A stretch of DNA of 64,000 nt from Dichotomocladium elegans (GCA_025716815.1 JAIXMN010000037.1:1-64000), one strand, 5' to 3'; numbered from the stretch's first letter, positions 32,091 through 45,347 are shown. Made by a program: numbers and translations. Notes: a model not told the origin generated them from the letters alone.

Positions 32091-35000
32091 TTAAATGTCT
32101 TTGGTTATTGCATCGACAGGATAAAACTGGTCAATCTTGGAGATCCAGTCAATCATGTCCGTATAATCCATAGCCTGGAACAGATAAGCGTTGTTGACCG
32201 TGTAGACGGCGAAGGAATTTGGTTTCTTATATATATGAAGAAAAGGATGAGCGATTATTCAACGTGTATGCATATATATACATGTCTTTACCTGCAGCAT
32301 TTCTTCCAGGTCCTTTTTATAGTCGACCCGAACGGATGTGAGATTAAGAGCCGCCAATAGAGTTGCTTCTGACTGGTTTTCATAAACAAGGATAAAAGGT
32401 CTATGTATTTGATCTCCCCCCCGTCAGTATCTCCCTCTTCGCTCCTTCTTCGTCATCATCACATAACAATATACCTTCTAAGGACAAACCACCGCTTCAC
32501 CCAACAGTCTCCTGCATCCTTGGGCTGCATTAGGTACCCACATTTTGCAACTGTCACACTTTTGCAACATAATGTAGGTTAATGGCAAATTCCCTCTCCT
32601 TCCCCCACTCTGCCCATTCCGTGTCAGCAGTCATTACCTCGGAGCGATCTGATAGATCTGAGGAATTAATTTGAGGTTGACGCCTCGTTCTGGCGCTTTG
32701 GATGGAGAACGCGTGGTAGGGGAACCGATAGCCAATAAGCAAACCTCGTCCGAGATAACAATCTATCGAAATGTGTTAACGCAATTTCAACCAACCAACA
32801 AGATATTTGATATTGGCTATATGTATATATATTACATCTTTTGCTGTGTTTGGTTTTGATAACCATAATGAGACCACCTTTCGGAGCAAGTCCTCCTTCG
32901 ACATGTCGCTTGTGCGTTGTGAAAGAGGCCCAGATCCCATCGTTGACTGCTTCTGCTGTCTGAATGCAAGATGACTTTGAAGCACGAGAATCTGCTTTGT
33001 GGACGCGACCGCCTCACGAAGATACATCATCTGACGATTGTGGCGATACTGATCCACCAACGCTACACTTCGCGGGCGCCATGCACCAAGCAGCTCCTCG
33101 CCCCGGACATACTTATTGGCTGTATTCAGTCGCCACAAGTCGCGTACATTTCGAGTTAGCGGAGGTTTGAGATGGACGACGAAAAAGGCCGTTGCTTTGC
33201 GTGTCTGAGGCTGTCCTGATCCACCTAAAAAGGTGCGCAGCATGCCGCCTCCTCCGCCCCCGCTTCCACCATTACCACCACCACTACTGGCTGTGTTTGC
33301 ATCTCGGTCCTGGACCTGTATGGCGAGGTCTGTTTCGAACGCAAGCGGGGTTGTACAGTTCTCACATTCAATTTCCCAGTGCAGTGATACCAGAACCTGC
33401 TGGCGAGGTTGTGCAGCTCGGTTCAGAAAGAGTGAGTTGTGCAAGGAGCTGTCCCAGGGCCCTTCCACTGAAATGACACCCGTACCGTCGCGCTGGAAAC
33501 GCACACCGTCATGTTCAAAGAGATTAATCGAAAGATCTCTCGAGGACGCATCCATGACAGGTACATCGTCCGCATCAATAAGACGAACATTTCCAATGGT
33601 CAGATGCTTGATGCTTGCCCAAGAAAACTGACGACCAGAATCATGCGTCAAAGTAAGCCGGATGCGTCTTTGCAAGCCTTGCCGTAATTGGAATGTATGG
33701 TTAGCGTGGTCCCCTGAAAGCACCGGCACTGGCGAATATTCGCCGCTTGGCGTCAGTTCGCAGATTTCAATGGATGCAACCACATCATGTCTCTCTTCAG
33801 ATAGAAAACCGCTGTCGTGGCAGTTCCTCTCGATCATGCTCGGGCGTCGATGATCTAGGATCCGTTGGATAGCTGCCAACGTACCGTCGTCGTTGCTACC
33901 ATTTTCCGCTTGGTTGCCATGGTATGTAGGGCTAGTCACTGGCTGGCTTCGTGTAATGAACTTCTCCTCTTCACGGTTCAGATCCCACTCGACTCTATCG
34001 AGCAAATATTCTGTTTGCGCTTGGCCGAAGATCTCAACGTTAAGGGCATCATGAAGAATAGTATCGAGTAGCTCGCTAGTGACAACAGTTGAAATTGTCT
34101 GACTATGCTTGAAGCGGATTGGGGAGTTTCCAAAGTCACTGATCGGATCCGTAGCATAAACACGGTCCGCTGAATTTCCAAGCCCGGATGCGCGAAACTG
34201 TGCATGGACTTGATTAAATCGTGACTCGTGTATACCTGTGAGCATCAAGATTTGGATTTCAAAGACAAGCTGCTGGCCGACATGCAGCAGGCACGATTGA
34301 TTTGCTACAGAGACCGCAGCTCCAAAGGTGGTCGATGATGGGGTTGTAGGCGTTCCTGGCGTTTGCTTAGGGACTGATCGTGCGATGGGGGCAATAAGAA
34401 CCTTTAATTGGCCCATGACTGTACAAGTATTGCGGCAGAATACATCTACAATACTTTCCACGGGGATCTGGAATGCAAGATTTCGCAGAGAGAGGCGAGC
34501 ATGTCCAATAAGAGTGAAACGAGGGCATGGATTCTCGTAAAACGGGTCTTGGCGATTAAAATGATGTTTCCGATAAAGAGGCTGTTCGTTAAAGTCGTAG
34601 AGGCTTCGCATCAGCTGCAGTCGTCTCTTTAATTTGTCGAGAGACCAGACATAAGTTACTCTGTGCTGTTTGTCAATGACCAAAACACCAATGCAGGGCT
34701 TGGCTTCCTCTGTAAGGGCTGCATCCTTTGTCTTGCCGAAGGGTTGCAGGGAAGTCGTCGATTCCCAGAACGATTGAGCAATTGCGGATGGCTGGTCATG
34801 AACGATTGTGAACTGATAAATCACATCTTTTCCAAGCTCCTTTGAAATCACGTTCGCTTCCTTGATAATAATCGCATTAGAAAGTACCGCTTCAGCCATG
34901 CTGATGTAGCGTAGCTTTCGCCACTGTGCAATTGCCTTGCGTGCTACACCTATATTTTCCGTATCCACATCGGACGGCAATACGGGAGTATTGAGCACTG

Positions 35001-37869
35001 TGCCAGGTGGGAGGTGGAGCGATATCCTCTTGATCTTTGACTCATATGCTTCCATCATGCGCTTCATGTCAGTCATGACCGCTTGAAGTTTCTCTTCAAC
35101 CTCTTCCTTTTCACGCATGGCTTCAGGAGTTTCAATGTTGGAAGATTTTAGGAGTCTAATACGCTCTTCATATTCTTGCTTCTGCAATTCCAATTGCTGT
35201 TGCATCTCCTCTTTTGCCTGCCGAAGAATTTCTTCTGTATCGATGGAGAGTCTGTTTGTGTCGATGGAAATGCGATCATCAAACATGGTGGGCGCAGTGG
35301 AGATTGTACCCGGTCGAGTAGAAGATGTGGATGTCCGAGAGAGTGTATCATCATCCAGCTCGAATTTGCCGTCGGACTTCCGCTTCCTAAGCAATCGAAG
35401 CTTGGATATATCATCAAAAAGTTTTTCAAGGTCTTCATCTGTCAGACCTCCAAAGTTTGATTCGGCACTATAGTAATTGAGGACCGCTTCTCGGCGTGCA
35501 TAATTCCAGTCGATAACTTCAGGTGTACTCTCTAGATCCGATACGGACGCCGAAGTCGTCGGGGATGCTGGTGACTCTGGTCTACTACCGTCTGGCGTCT
35601 GGCCTTCACGGGAGGACATCATCGATGTTCGCTTCAACGATGCAGCAACTCTTTGCATGTCACGCTCTTTCCGTGCCTCTTCTGGATTGTTGAATCGGAA
35701 CACATGATGGTCGCCAAGGATAACACGAAATCCGCTTCGCAAACGTTTGGCATCCGATATCCTCATTCCATTGACCATCGTCATTGCATTTTTCATAGGA
35801 ACAATTGTAATGGCACCATCAGCATTTTCAAAGATGCAGTGCTCATCGCGAATGTTCGGTCCACTGAGCCTGATATCCACCTTGGCTTCACTCTCGAGAC
35901 AGCCCACTCGAGTCAAACCCGGCTTGAGCGGATAGAGCAGACACTCAGACATCAGTGGGTCTTCGTTGAGATTGACAAGATGCGGGAGTTTCTTTGGAGC
36001 GTACACACCCATCACACCATTCTCCACCATCACGCCCATTTCTTCGAGCGCCTTCACCCGCTCTGTATGTGCTTCTTCCGCTTTTTTAAGTTTTTCTTCC
36101 CAAGTTTGGTTCAGATCGTTCAGAAGTTTCTCAGAAGCCTGCAGTTGTTCAATTACTTCCGTCTTAGACATGTGTTTGACAGCACCTGATGTGTCCTTGT
36201 AGACAAATTCTCGTGGAGGGGGTCGAGGATTTCCCGCAACTGCACTGACTCGTTTGGATGATTTGGACGATGTCACTGTAATCTTGTCGAGTTCTTCGGG
36301 GGCAATAACCGAAAGTGTATCGCGCAGCGCTTGAAGTTCGTCCTTGAGTTCCCGGATCAGTCGTGCATTCGGATCTTCATTGACCACCGCCTTGTTTCTT
36401 ATCTTTTTGGCCTGATCTGCGTACCGCAACGTGCTTAAGGTCTCATCATAATCAGCAGGAGAGATAGCTGCCATCATTGCTGTTTTCGAATTTCCACCGA
36501 GCGAATCTTTGAGGAGCCAAGTAAGGACCTGCCACGTAGACAATGAAAAGGGATGTCATTGTGAGATGATGACGAAATGGTGCAAAGTAAGAAACCTACT
36601 GAATCGCGATAAGGGATAAAGGACTCTTTCGGTTTTTTGCTTAACCGCTTGTTGGCTTCTTGGTTAGATGCCTCTGCCAGTCCAGCAATGACTTTTCCAA
36701 GTGTCGTCAGGGATTTGTTGATATTAGCACCTTCCTTCAGTCGCGTGCCCGTTGCGCCTGTGCTATTGGCCCGTTCGCTACCAGCCAGATCGACCAAGCT
36801 TTCCCCAGAAATGTTCATAAGCCAAAATAAGATGCGGGCAAGTCCAGCAACGGGCCTACCTGATCCGTGCCACCTTTTCAGAGGTTGTGTTCGTTACTAG
36901 ATCGAGGCGTTTTTGTGTTAAAAAAATCATAAAGACAGCATGAGACCTGGATGATGTTTCATTCATTTGGGTTGCTGCCACGGTCCGTGCCTGTTTCAGG
37001 TACGGTGAGTGAGTGAATGCTATTCAATAAGTACTTCCCTGACTGTGAGGTATACTACGAACCTTATTTCCATCATCCATCATTTTGTTGATGTCGTCTA
37101 CTGAATTAACTGGAAGGCGCAAGAGATCTTCAACGTACGGCCCCAGTTTTGGATGTTCTCTGACTTTGAGAGTCCCCTTGTTTCGGGGATTCAACAGATC
37201 TCGCACTCGTTCATTGTAAATTTCAATGTATGAGACTTCAACTTGGAAGCTGAGCGTATCAGTTGTCGCCAGCGCGATCCGATCATAGAGCTCGGCGCAT
37301 GTCCGGGGTATAATGCCTTTATCTTCATAACCCATCTAACCCCCAAAATATGAGTTGTTTACATGTAGGACATGCTCGTGCTTTCTGTAGAGTACTCCAT
37401 AGAATACTTACCATTGAGTACGATTTCCCTGATCCAGTTTGCCCATCTGAAGACAAGATAGTCCACATTGTTAGCAACAAATTTTTCAAGTTTCTCTACG
37501 GTAAAGTACGTACATGCGAATATACAGCAATTGTATCCATCAAATGCGTGCTGCAGCAGGTCTCTGCCAAGATCATTATAGACCATTTCTTGGTCAGCAT
37601 AATCCGAGTCTTCAGGATTGACGGACCAGTACGATCTGTCAAAGGTGAAGGCTTTAACATCCTTGATATCTCCCCCGGGTTTGCTGAGAATTGTTTGATT
37701 CCCGTCCATCCGCACAAGGCAAGTTGCTCCCCGTGCCAATTCTATTGGTTATTTCTTTTCCATGAAGGTCGGTGTATTATGTCAATCTGAGAATTTAACC
37801 ATACTCACCTCGGGCATTGAGTGGGCGGCATCGCACAACCACCTTGATGTTACCGCCACCTGAATGCAT
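32091..37869 (-). CDS. Kinesin-3 (Unc104/KIF1 type) with FHA and PH domains
   Basis: Plus-end-directed motor that carries endosomes and vesicles. Eleven exons close in phase to 1,690 residues: 37869-37809, 37741-37514, 37446-37412, 37335-37063, 36990-36860, 36798-36600, 36528-32836, 32762-32638, 32558-32475, 32400-32292 and 32225-32091. The motor starts [15 protein letters not shown] and has [16 protein letters not shown] and [10 protein letters not shown] (about residues 245-255). A coiled-coil follows, then the FHA domain ([18 protein letters not shown] to HVFRFNN, about 510-590). The middle carries the KIF1B-type and DUF3694 regions. The C-terminal PH domain includes [18 protein letters not shown] and closes [15 protein letters not shown], as in Unc104, where it binds phosphoinositides. 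The start ATG immediately precedes the canonical motor strand. Confidence 0.93.
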
Positions 37870-38743
37870 AAGGCCGTCAGGAAAATTCGAATAGAATGCT
37901 GCTTAAATTGTGGTCTGCTCGTCGAAGGTTTTGTCGTCGTTGCTCTTTTCAGGGACCAAAACTTTCGGTCTGTAGCCGCAAAACGCACACAGAGAGAAAC
38001 AAAGAGGGAGAACGAGAAAGAAAGAGGGTGAGGCGCACACAGACGGGACCGCTAGCCAAAGGAAGGGGAACACAAGGACCTCGTGACTCGAGAAAAAGAT
38101 AGAGAGTCTTATTAGTGATCAGGGAAATGCGGCTTGGCTTTCTGAAAATGACACAATGGAGATGGCGACGTGTTGAAAAGAGTTAAGCTTCCCCAGACGT
38201 AAGAGAAAAGGTCAACCGGGCAATCCTTTTTCGTGTTACAGGTACTGTACGAACGGGCTGCCTCCAAATCTGACTCAGACCAATTAGAGTTCAAAAGAGA
38301 AGGCAAAGGTCACTGAATGAAAAGGAGAAGGGGCACGGAGGACGCGTATGTACTTGATACGTAGGCAGATGAAGGGGAAGCGCAGGAAGAAAGGCTACGG
38401 GTTTGTCTGCCCATTTTGCTCTAATTTGGTCCAGATAATCGTGTTTGCAACATTTCGTTGTACGAACACCTTAAGCCCTTTCATATAGTGAGTGACCAAT
38501 ACTCCACACACAGCAAGAAAAGTAATAGGCTCGTCGCTGAAGTGAGTATCGCTCGTGTTGATGGCGTGATTGATGTGCAGATATTTTATTCCAAAAATAA
38601 ATTTCGCAAAGAGGGGAAATTACGGCGCACACAAAATAAAATAAATGTCGCATTAAAATACAAAATGTTATCGCATAGATGGATAAAAGAAAGGTCGATT
38701 TTCGCTTGACAACCTTATAAAGATTAACCCTACTTCTTACTCT
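37870..38743. other. Intergenic, upstream of the kinesin gene
   Basis: No gene seen. A purine-rich GAGA-type tract at about 37993-38030 may belong to the promoter or 5-prime leader. Confidence 0.45.
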
Positions 38744-39760
38744 TTAAACTACCCCGAAGTTAGAGAGATACGTAGCCCTTTGTTGTAAATGCCTGACAGG
38801 TTCAACAGGTGCTCCCCGAAACTTTTCTGGCACCAGGTTATCCGGGCGAAGGCCCCTGAGAATAAGATGAATTATCATGTCCCTGTTCCACAATTGATGT
38901 GGAGGACCGAACTCTGCCATTCCTCCTGTACAGTTTTGATTTAACGTCTACAAAGAATAAGAAAATGTTGGATTTTACTGTTTTAAACCCTTCGATCCAG
39001 AGATCTTGTTACCATAACAGGCCATGGCAAACGACACTGGGATCCCCGGCTCGTCGATAGGGTCACGGATTCGGCACCATCCTGAATGTAGAAATGCTCT
39101 CATTCTCGCATGCAGGGAGGCATTTGCTGCTCTTGAACTCGTCGATCAAACGGCGCTCACCGCGCTTGAGAAGGCGCGGGAAGCCAACATCACGGATTGA
39201 CTTGTCCGGGATGGATCAACTAGCCATCCCCAATACCGCGTTCGGCCCAAAATTATTAATCAAGCTGTCAACAAGCCTCTCGTCGGCTTGTTGCTTGTCG
39301 AAGTATGCAGATAGACGGAGCTTGCGGAGTATAGGTTGGAGTACGTCATGATGGGTGGCTGTATGCGCATAGAAGTTCCCGAAAACGAGTTGACACTCAG
39401 GAAACAAGCAAGCAGGAAGCGGTCAAATTTAATACTGTGCAACACACATCATTGAACGACAGCAAGGCGTTCCTCAACATGAGCAACTTCAGGATCCACA
39501 TCCTTGAGTTGCTCTGACAATCACTGACACATTTTGCTCTTGTGACTCTTACACTGCTGCGGTTTGGTATATCGGAACTTCTGACAGGCATCGCGCTCGA
39601 GCTTGGAGTTCTCGGAACTACAGAAGAGAAGATTCCTCCGCTGAAGTTCGACGACGACATATTTACAGAAGCCATCCCGGTGCACCTGCAGTGCCAGCAT
39701 GATACATAGCTGATCAAGTCTTCAACCCTTCTAAACTTCACTCCCTAAGTCCGTCATTGG
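38744..39760 (-). pseudogene. Fanzor/TnpB-like (OrfB) protein remnant, C-terminal half
   Basis: Minus-strand translation in shifting frames gives a consistent series. First comes a basic region with KFRYTKPQQCKSHKSK (near 39560). Then LRKLRLSAYFDKQQADERLV and NNFGPNAVLGMAS (about 39345-39220), which fit the segment before and at the third RuvC strand. Next are GFPRLLKRGERRLIDEFKSS and KCLPACENE (about 39185-39100), a DE-F-TS-K-C-xx-C signature like the TnpB/Fanzor zinc finger. Last is LWNRDMIIHLILRGLRPDN (about 38910-38855), like the WNRDLAA motif, with a stop at 38744-38746. At least one in-frame stop and several frameshifts are present, so it is broken. Family members are RNA-guided DNA nucleases or their relatives in eukaryotic transposons. 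A CXXC follow-up and N-terminus are not clear. Confidence 0.6.
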
Positions 39761-39782
39761 CCATTCGATCTGTTGAAGATGA

Positions 39783-40196
39783 TTATGGATGCACGCTCGG
39801 TGAGGCTCGAAGCCGGTTAGAGGAGTGCGCCTTAGTGTCTGATAAATACTTCCTTATTCGAAAACAGTAATCGGCAGGTATGCATCTATGTCCGATCTGG
39901 ATCCGATTGTGTGCTTCTCTAAGGAACGGTGGCTCTGCAGCGATGTTTCCGCTCTGGATACCTCGGCGGGCGATAGGGGCCTTAAACCCTGTGGAATGAC
40001 GAGTGATGGTGTCGCAGATATCCTGGCTTATTTGCTCATCGGTCCTGCCGAGTACGTTTAGCTCCCCGATGGTCAGAATATCATTGAACGCGCGTGTAAG
40101 TGCTGGCCAAACAGGATCTTGATATTGTCGCGGCATACAACAAACATCTTTTTGCCTTCGTAGGGCAGAGCATGACTGAGAATTATTGAATACCAT
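39783..40196 (-). other. Open minus-strand frame upstream of the Fanzor-like remnant
   Basis: A 137-residue frame (ALTRAFNDILTIGELN, RHSTGFKAPIARRGI) directly precedes the Fanzor-like remnant in the same direction. It may be its N-terminal part or an unrelated relic. Composition looks protein-like, but no motif was recognised. Confidence 0.3.
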
Positions 40197-40586
40197 ACTA
40201 AAAGGTTAACACAATCTTCGCTCTAGAGAGATAAATAAAACATAATTGCTAGTCATTGATACGGCGGATCCTGGTGTACAGGCAATCAGCAGGAAAAGAA
40301 ATTAGGGTGATGCGGTTGCAATAGATACACGACCTGGCACGGACTGCAACGATGGCAACAATTCCAAACGCAAGGTTGAGATTAGCCTGGCCTATTTCAA
40401 ATGTATACAGTATTGGAATATCATGAAGATCAATGCTATTGAAGCAGAGAAGTTCATCATTTTTAAGACTGTAACATCTGCCTGGAAATGTGCTCTTCGG
40501 ATGGTCGCCCTGGTTTTTTTTTAATAATTTAACATTCAGTTTATTTTCACCTTCCTCCTCTCGCTATTTTTATTTGATAGAAGGAA

Positions 40587-43500
40587 ATGGCGAACCAACC
40601 AATACATGCTTCACAATTGTATACGAAATTGAAGCGTGTGGGGAAAGGAGCCTATGGTTCGGTGTATAAGGGGTAAATCTGCTTGTGATTTCCTTGATGA
40701 CTGGCTAAACTTGACGAGTTCCCTACTTACCCGCATAATCGGCAGGATCAACAACAAAACGAAACAGATCGTTGCTATCAAAGTGCTCAATCTCGACACA
40801 GAAGAGGATGATGTGGATGACATTCAAACCGAAATTGCCCTTTTGTCGCAGCTGACCAGTGCAAAATCACAAAACATTACTCCTTATTATGGCAGCATAC
40901 TGAACGACACCAAGCTTTGGATTATCATGGACTACGCTGCTGGTGGAAGCATACGGGAAATTGTAAGCTCACGCTCGCAACCTATGACAACCTCCTAGAA
41001 ACGCTCATCCTGCTGTTCTTTTCCATCCCTCTATCCTCCCTCTCTTCCACCTCCTTTTCATTTACGGGTGATAGATGAAAGCGGGGAATCTTGAAGAAAA
41101 GTATATCGCCGTCGTTGTCCGTGAAGTACTATCTGCACTGTCGTACCTCCACAAAAATCACATTATCCATCGCGACATTAAAGGTAAGAGACAAGAGGAA
41201 AGGGAGGAAGAGCAAAGGGATTAGACAATCTCTGGCAATGATTAAGTGTCCCGTCTATGAATAGCTGCCAATATTCTGCTTACTGCTGAAGGCAATGTCC
41301 AGCTCTGCGACTTTGGTGTAGCAGGACAAACCACAGTTAATTCACTGAAACGCAACACGTTTGTTGGCACACCGTAAGATCCCTCCCCAAGTCACTCGCG
41401 TTGAAATGGTGAAAGATTCTCATTTTCACTATCACGTCATCGTGTCGCACCAGTTATTGGATGGCTCCAGAGGTTATCCGGGAAGGTTCCTCCTATGATT
41501 ATAAGGTAAAACAGAAATAGCCCCCATCTTAGGTAAGGGGCATTAGAACGCTATAGTCCTTCCGAGGATCGCGATATTAATGATATAACCGCTAGGCAGA
41601 TATGTGGTCCCTCGGTATTACCGTGTTTGAAATGGCGTCGGGGAACCCTCCTCTGGCAAATGTAGACCCAATGCGTGCTATTATCATGATCCCGCGATCG
41701 AAGCCGCCGAAACTGGAGGATCAATTCTCGCCTGCCATCCGAGAATTTGTCGATCTCTGCTTGTGTGAAGAGCCAGATGAGGCAAGCCACCTTATAAAGC
41801 AAGATGGATAGGGAGAAATCTCATACGTTGATCAAGTAGCGGCCGAGCGCAGAAGAGCTATCAAAGACCCGATTCATCAGGAATTCGGGTAAAGTGCCTA
41901 AGTCCATTTTACGCGAATTGATCGTCCGCTATGAAACGTGGAAAAGTACGAATGACAAGGAACGGGGAGGCAACGTTTCTTCAGACGACGTTAGCGAAAG
42001 GTCTGTGTAATGGAGTCTATCATCGAGCGGAGGAAACGGGTTATCTGACCATAGCGGATAGTGAAAATGAGGCAGATGATGGACTAAATAATTTCGAAAA
42101 GAAGACCGAAGATGATGGATGGGAGTTTGGGGTTCGTATTTGAATATGGAAATCGGCCGATTTGCAATTTCTAACAAAAAAGGGTCCACAGACGGTTCGG
42201 CATGATCCTAATGCAGGTCTTTTCGCGAAAGAGAAGGACACTTCGCAAAGTATACCCACAAATGCAACACCTGTTGCCGATACCAACTCTTCGGATGAAC
42301 CACCTATGCGTCATTTTCGGAAACCGGAGGCGCACCATCTTATGCGACTTTTCGAGAACAATTATAATCAAACTACTGACAGCTTGCTTGGTGGCTCTAT
42401 GGGGAGCAGCAACAGTCCTCTAAGTCAATCACCTAACCTTCTACCGTCTGGGATGGGACCATCACAATCTCCTGGAGTGACATTATCCCAACCAGCGGCG
42501 TCCTTAACTGTTCCTTCCCCCGTGATTGATCTTGACTCATGTGCCTTTCTGTCTGCTCGACCACTCCGTCCACTATCTCCTGCCTCTAAACCGCCAAGTC
42601 CGGCTAGTGCTCTCATGATAGCGCCCAACAGCAAAGAACTACCATCAACAAAGAATGATACCCAACATCCTCACCCTCCAAAGGGCGACATTTCCCAAAG
42701 TGGAATGCCCAATCTAACTAATCAACATACCGTCAACTCAGCCGCAATAAACTACTCGACAGCTGTAGTAGCGTCAGTGAATGAACCACCGGTGAACGTG
42801 AACCGCCTGACTCCTAGCATGATTAGCGACAGACAAACATCCGCCGGCACGCCACCGCAATTAGCACATGGAGCTAAGCTTTCTCCACGATCGCAATCAG
42901 GAGTACTTGAAGGGATGGTGGTGAAAAGCCACCCAATGCTGCGTGCCCGCTCGCACTCTGATCAGCGGGTGCCTTCCGAGCAGGTTGGAAACACGGGTCT
43001 TCTAAAGGTTGATGGGCATCATTATGGTCAACATCACCAATACAACAGTAGCAATAATAACGTCCGATCTTTGCACCGGACGGCAGCATCCACGTCTCAA
43101 ACGAATATAGAGGAGAATGCTCTTAAACCTGGTAATATCAGCATTCCGCTTGCGCGGCGTGTTCGGTCTGCCACTACTCTGCGACAGACAGAAGAGGATA
43201 GCGTCCCGCTGAAAGCACTTATTGCAAACAAACAGCATCAGCTATACCAGCAGGCATCTGCAGACGGTAGTTTGACCAGTAATGCAGAGGACAGGAGAAA
43301 CTTGACGGAATCCCATCATGATCACCGGCGAAGCAATAGTGCAGACAGCATGCTCAAGGTAAGCGTGGCATTCTATGATGTGACCTATGTTGGCAATGTC
43401 TAATTCTCCATGCGTGCGTATAAAACATCCAGGGCACTTCAAACGTGAAGCGGAGCAATCATATCCATGTGCCGCCACTAAGTGGTGTGGTCTCTGCGAA

Positions 43501-43729
43501 AGACCCGGAACGGCGACTCCACGATGAGCGACAAGTCACTCCACTGGCGAACAGCCCTGGGAGTGCTACTGCTGGGACAGCGAATACTATTCAACCATTG
43601 AAACTCGATGGGCTTAAAACGCCAAAAGAGCTGCATCCGGCTTTGAATCAAGCACTTGGAGAACTTAGCCAGTGGCTTGATCGACTTGATGGGATTTTTT
43701 CTTCGTTAGAACCCTTGTCACACTCATAA
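40587..43729 (+). CDS. Ste20-family kinase, GCK group (Nak1/Kic1/MST-like)
   Basis: Protein Ser/Thr kinase of the germinal-centre-kinase type, which in fungi acts in polarity and morphogenesis networks. Ten exons close in phase to 817 residues: 40587-40672, 40746-40962, 41075-41183, 41265-41373, 41454-41505, 41596-41781, 41840-42000, 42062-42131, 42192-43358 and 43433-43729. Kinase motifs: [11 protein letters not shown] loop, VAIKVLNLD lysine, HRDIK catalytic loop, [19 protein letters not shown] activation segment, and [11 protein letters not shown]. The GWEFGTVRHDP box after the domain is a family hallmark. The C-terminal half is Ser/Pro-rich and disordered, ending in an amphipathic helix ([18 protein letters not shown]). 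The intron at 41782 begins GCAAGC, a GC-AG intron. An alternative acceptor at 42182 would add three residues. Confidence 0.92.
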
Positions 43730-44429
43730 AATGGTCCAGATGCTCTTTAATATAGCAATAAAGAAATGTCGGCTTCCTCACTAGTGTTTCTGGAATGATG
43801 TTTTGGTGACACCCCCTCCATCAAAGTCAAGGTAATGTTTCGCATTCATCCTTGTAATTCAGACAAATGGGCATGAGTTGTATGTACTGTGGCGTCAAAG
43901 TGAGTGGGTGTGCAGTATTTTCTTTTCTGGCACAATAGATGAGAGTATAAGACATAGACAGAAGGTTATTCTGATTAAGACGGGCAGGGTGGCTATTCTT
44001 CGCACGCTTTAATGCATTTTTGAAGAGCGTTATAGGTGTTGTAGAGGCGGTGGAAGAGGAGGAGAATAATGTCCATACCATCTCTCTTCCATATCTGCTA
44101 GGGTAGTTTTCTTTTTTGCAAGAAAATATGGTCCTTCCAACATCTATGCACATCCAAATGAGCGGATTTCCGTCTATATATTCTACATAGAATTACTCTC
44201 TTACATATAGTGAACGACCCCTGGTCCTTCCTTTTCTTGATACAGCAATACTCATCGATACTTCTTCTCATCAAAAATGTCTCATTCCTTCTGCTTGGAG
44301 CTCCACACATCGTACCCACAAGCTCAGACCTATCTTTGCGAGAGAGACTGGAGGAGTAGATATGATACGCAGGTACATACTATATGTGCGAACAAGGAGA
44401 TGAAGAAACATGTCTGGTCCCACGATGGG
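43730..44429. other. Intergenic, nothing recognised
   Basis: 3-prime flank of the kinase gene and AT-rich sequence. No frame with family resemblance. Confidence 0.45.
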
Positions 44430-44880
44430 ATATTAGTTTCTAGGTCTCAGGTCAGCAACATGATTCGGACTATCGTAAGGAAGCAGGAGGCTGATATCAG
44501 AATAATGAATATGCAACACCTGGTTCATCGCCATGTGCAAAGATTGCTAGCCAAAAAATGCGACTTCTATTTTTATTATTCTTCAAGCTTCGCTATGTCT
44601 ACTCCCATTTTCCCATCAACGTTATCGTCAATGGTAATGGTGATGCCGTTAGATCCGCAACGTCTTGGACCAGAAGGTCGTCTTCCAGGTCAAGATGCGT
44701 GAGGGCGTCAAGTGCGAGGCTTCCAAGGCCCAGAAGGACGAGTTGGTCATCACCAGTAACGATCTCGAGGCCGTTTTCATAGCGCTGCCGATATTCAGCA
44801 AACCTCCCGCATCAAGAACAAGGATATCCGTAAGTTCTTGGACGGTATCTATGTTTCCAAGCGCAACGTCCTTTAACGCC
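44430..44880 (+). pseudogene. Ribosomal protein L9 (uL6) pseudogene
   Basis: Successive frames without introns match RPL9. SQVSNMIRTIV lies near 44450, LRYVYSHFPINVIVNGNGDAV at about 44590-44650, then after a frame change VLDQKVVFQVKMREGVKCEA and [14 protein letters not shown]. After another change come [20 protein letters not shown] and a stop at about 44875. At least two frameshifts disable it. Absence of introns in an intron-rich genome suggests a retrocopy, although a 3-prime poly-A and target duplication were not identified. Confidence 0.8.
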
Positions 44881-45347
44881 TAAGTAACAGGTCAACATGC
44901 GTGTTGTTATAAATAAATAAACAAGATTTGATAGTTCGCGCGGAACATCCCTTGGTTCTTTACAATTAACGTGGGATAATAAACTCTGATATGAGCATTG
45001 CTTTGTGTTGTCCCTCATTTATGGGTGCGCGCATTTTAGCATTTCAAATTCGAATTTCGCGAGACCTTCACGTTGCGTTTGGTTTTGCCGAATACACACT
45101 TTCGACGCATATACGCACCCGACCCGCCTCGGTGTCTAGATTGAGTACTTCCGCTTGGTCATTTCTCGCTCTCCACGGCGACTTGCCGAAATTTAAGTGA
45201 GTGAGCAGTGTATCTTCGCATCTTTAACGGCATAGTGGAAACATGTCGGGCAAATCCTTACGTCATAATCGATTGATTGTGCATTTACACGCTCACATAC
45301 GCACACAGATGTTTATTATTTTCATTTTCATTTTTTTTGAAAAAAAA

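Noticed and set aside
33192..33631. Plus-strand Pro-rich frames inside the kinesin gene
   Set aside because: They are antisense to a Gly-rich loop in a 3.7-kb kinesin exon that closes in phase at both ends.
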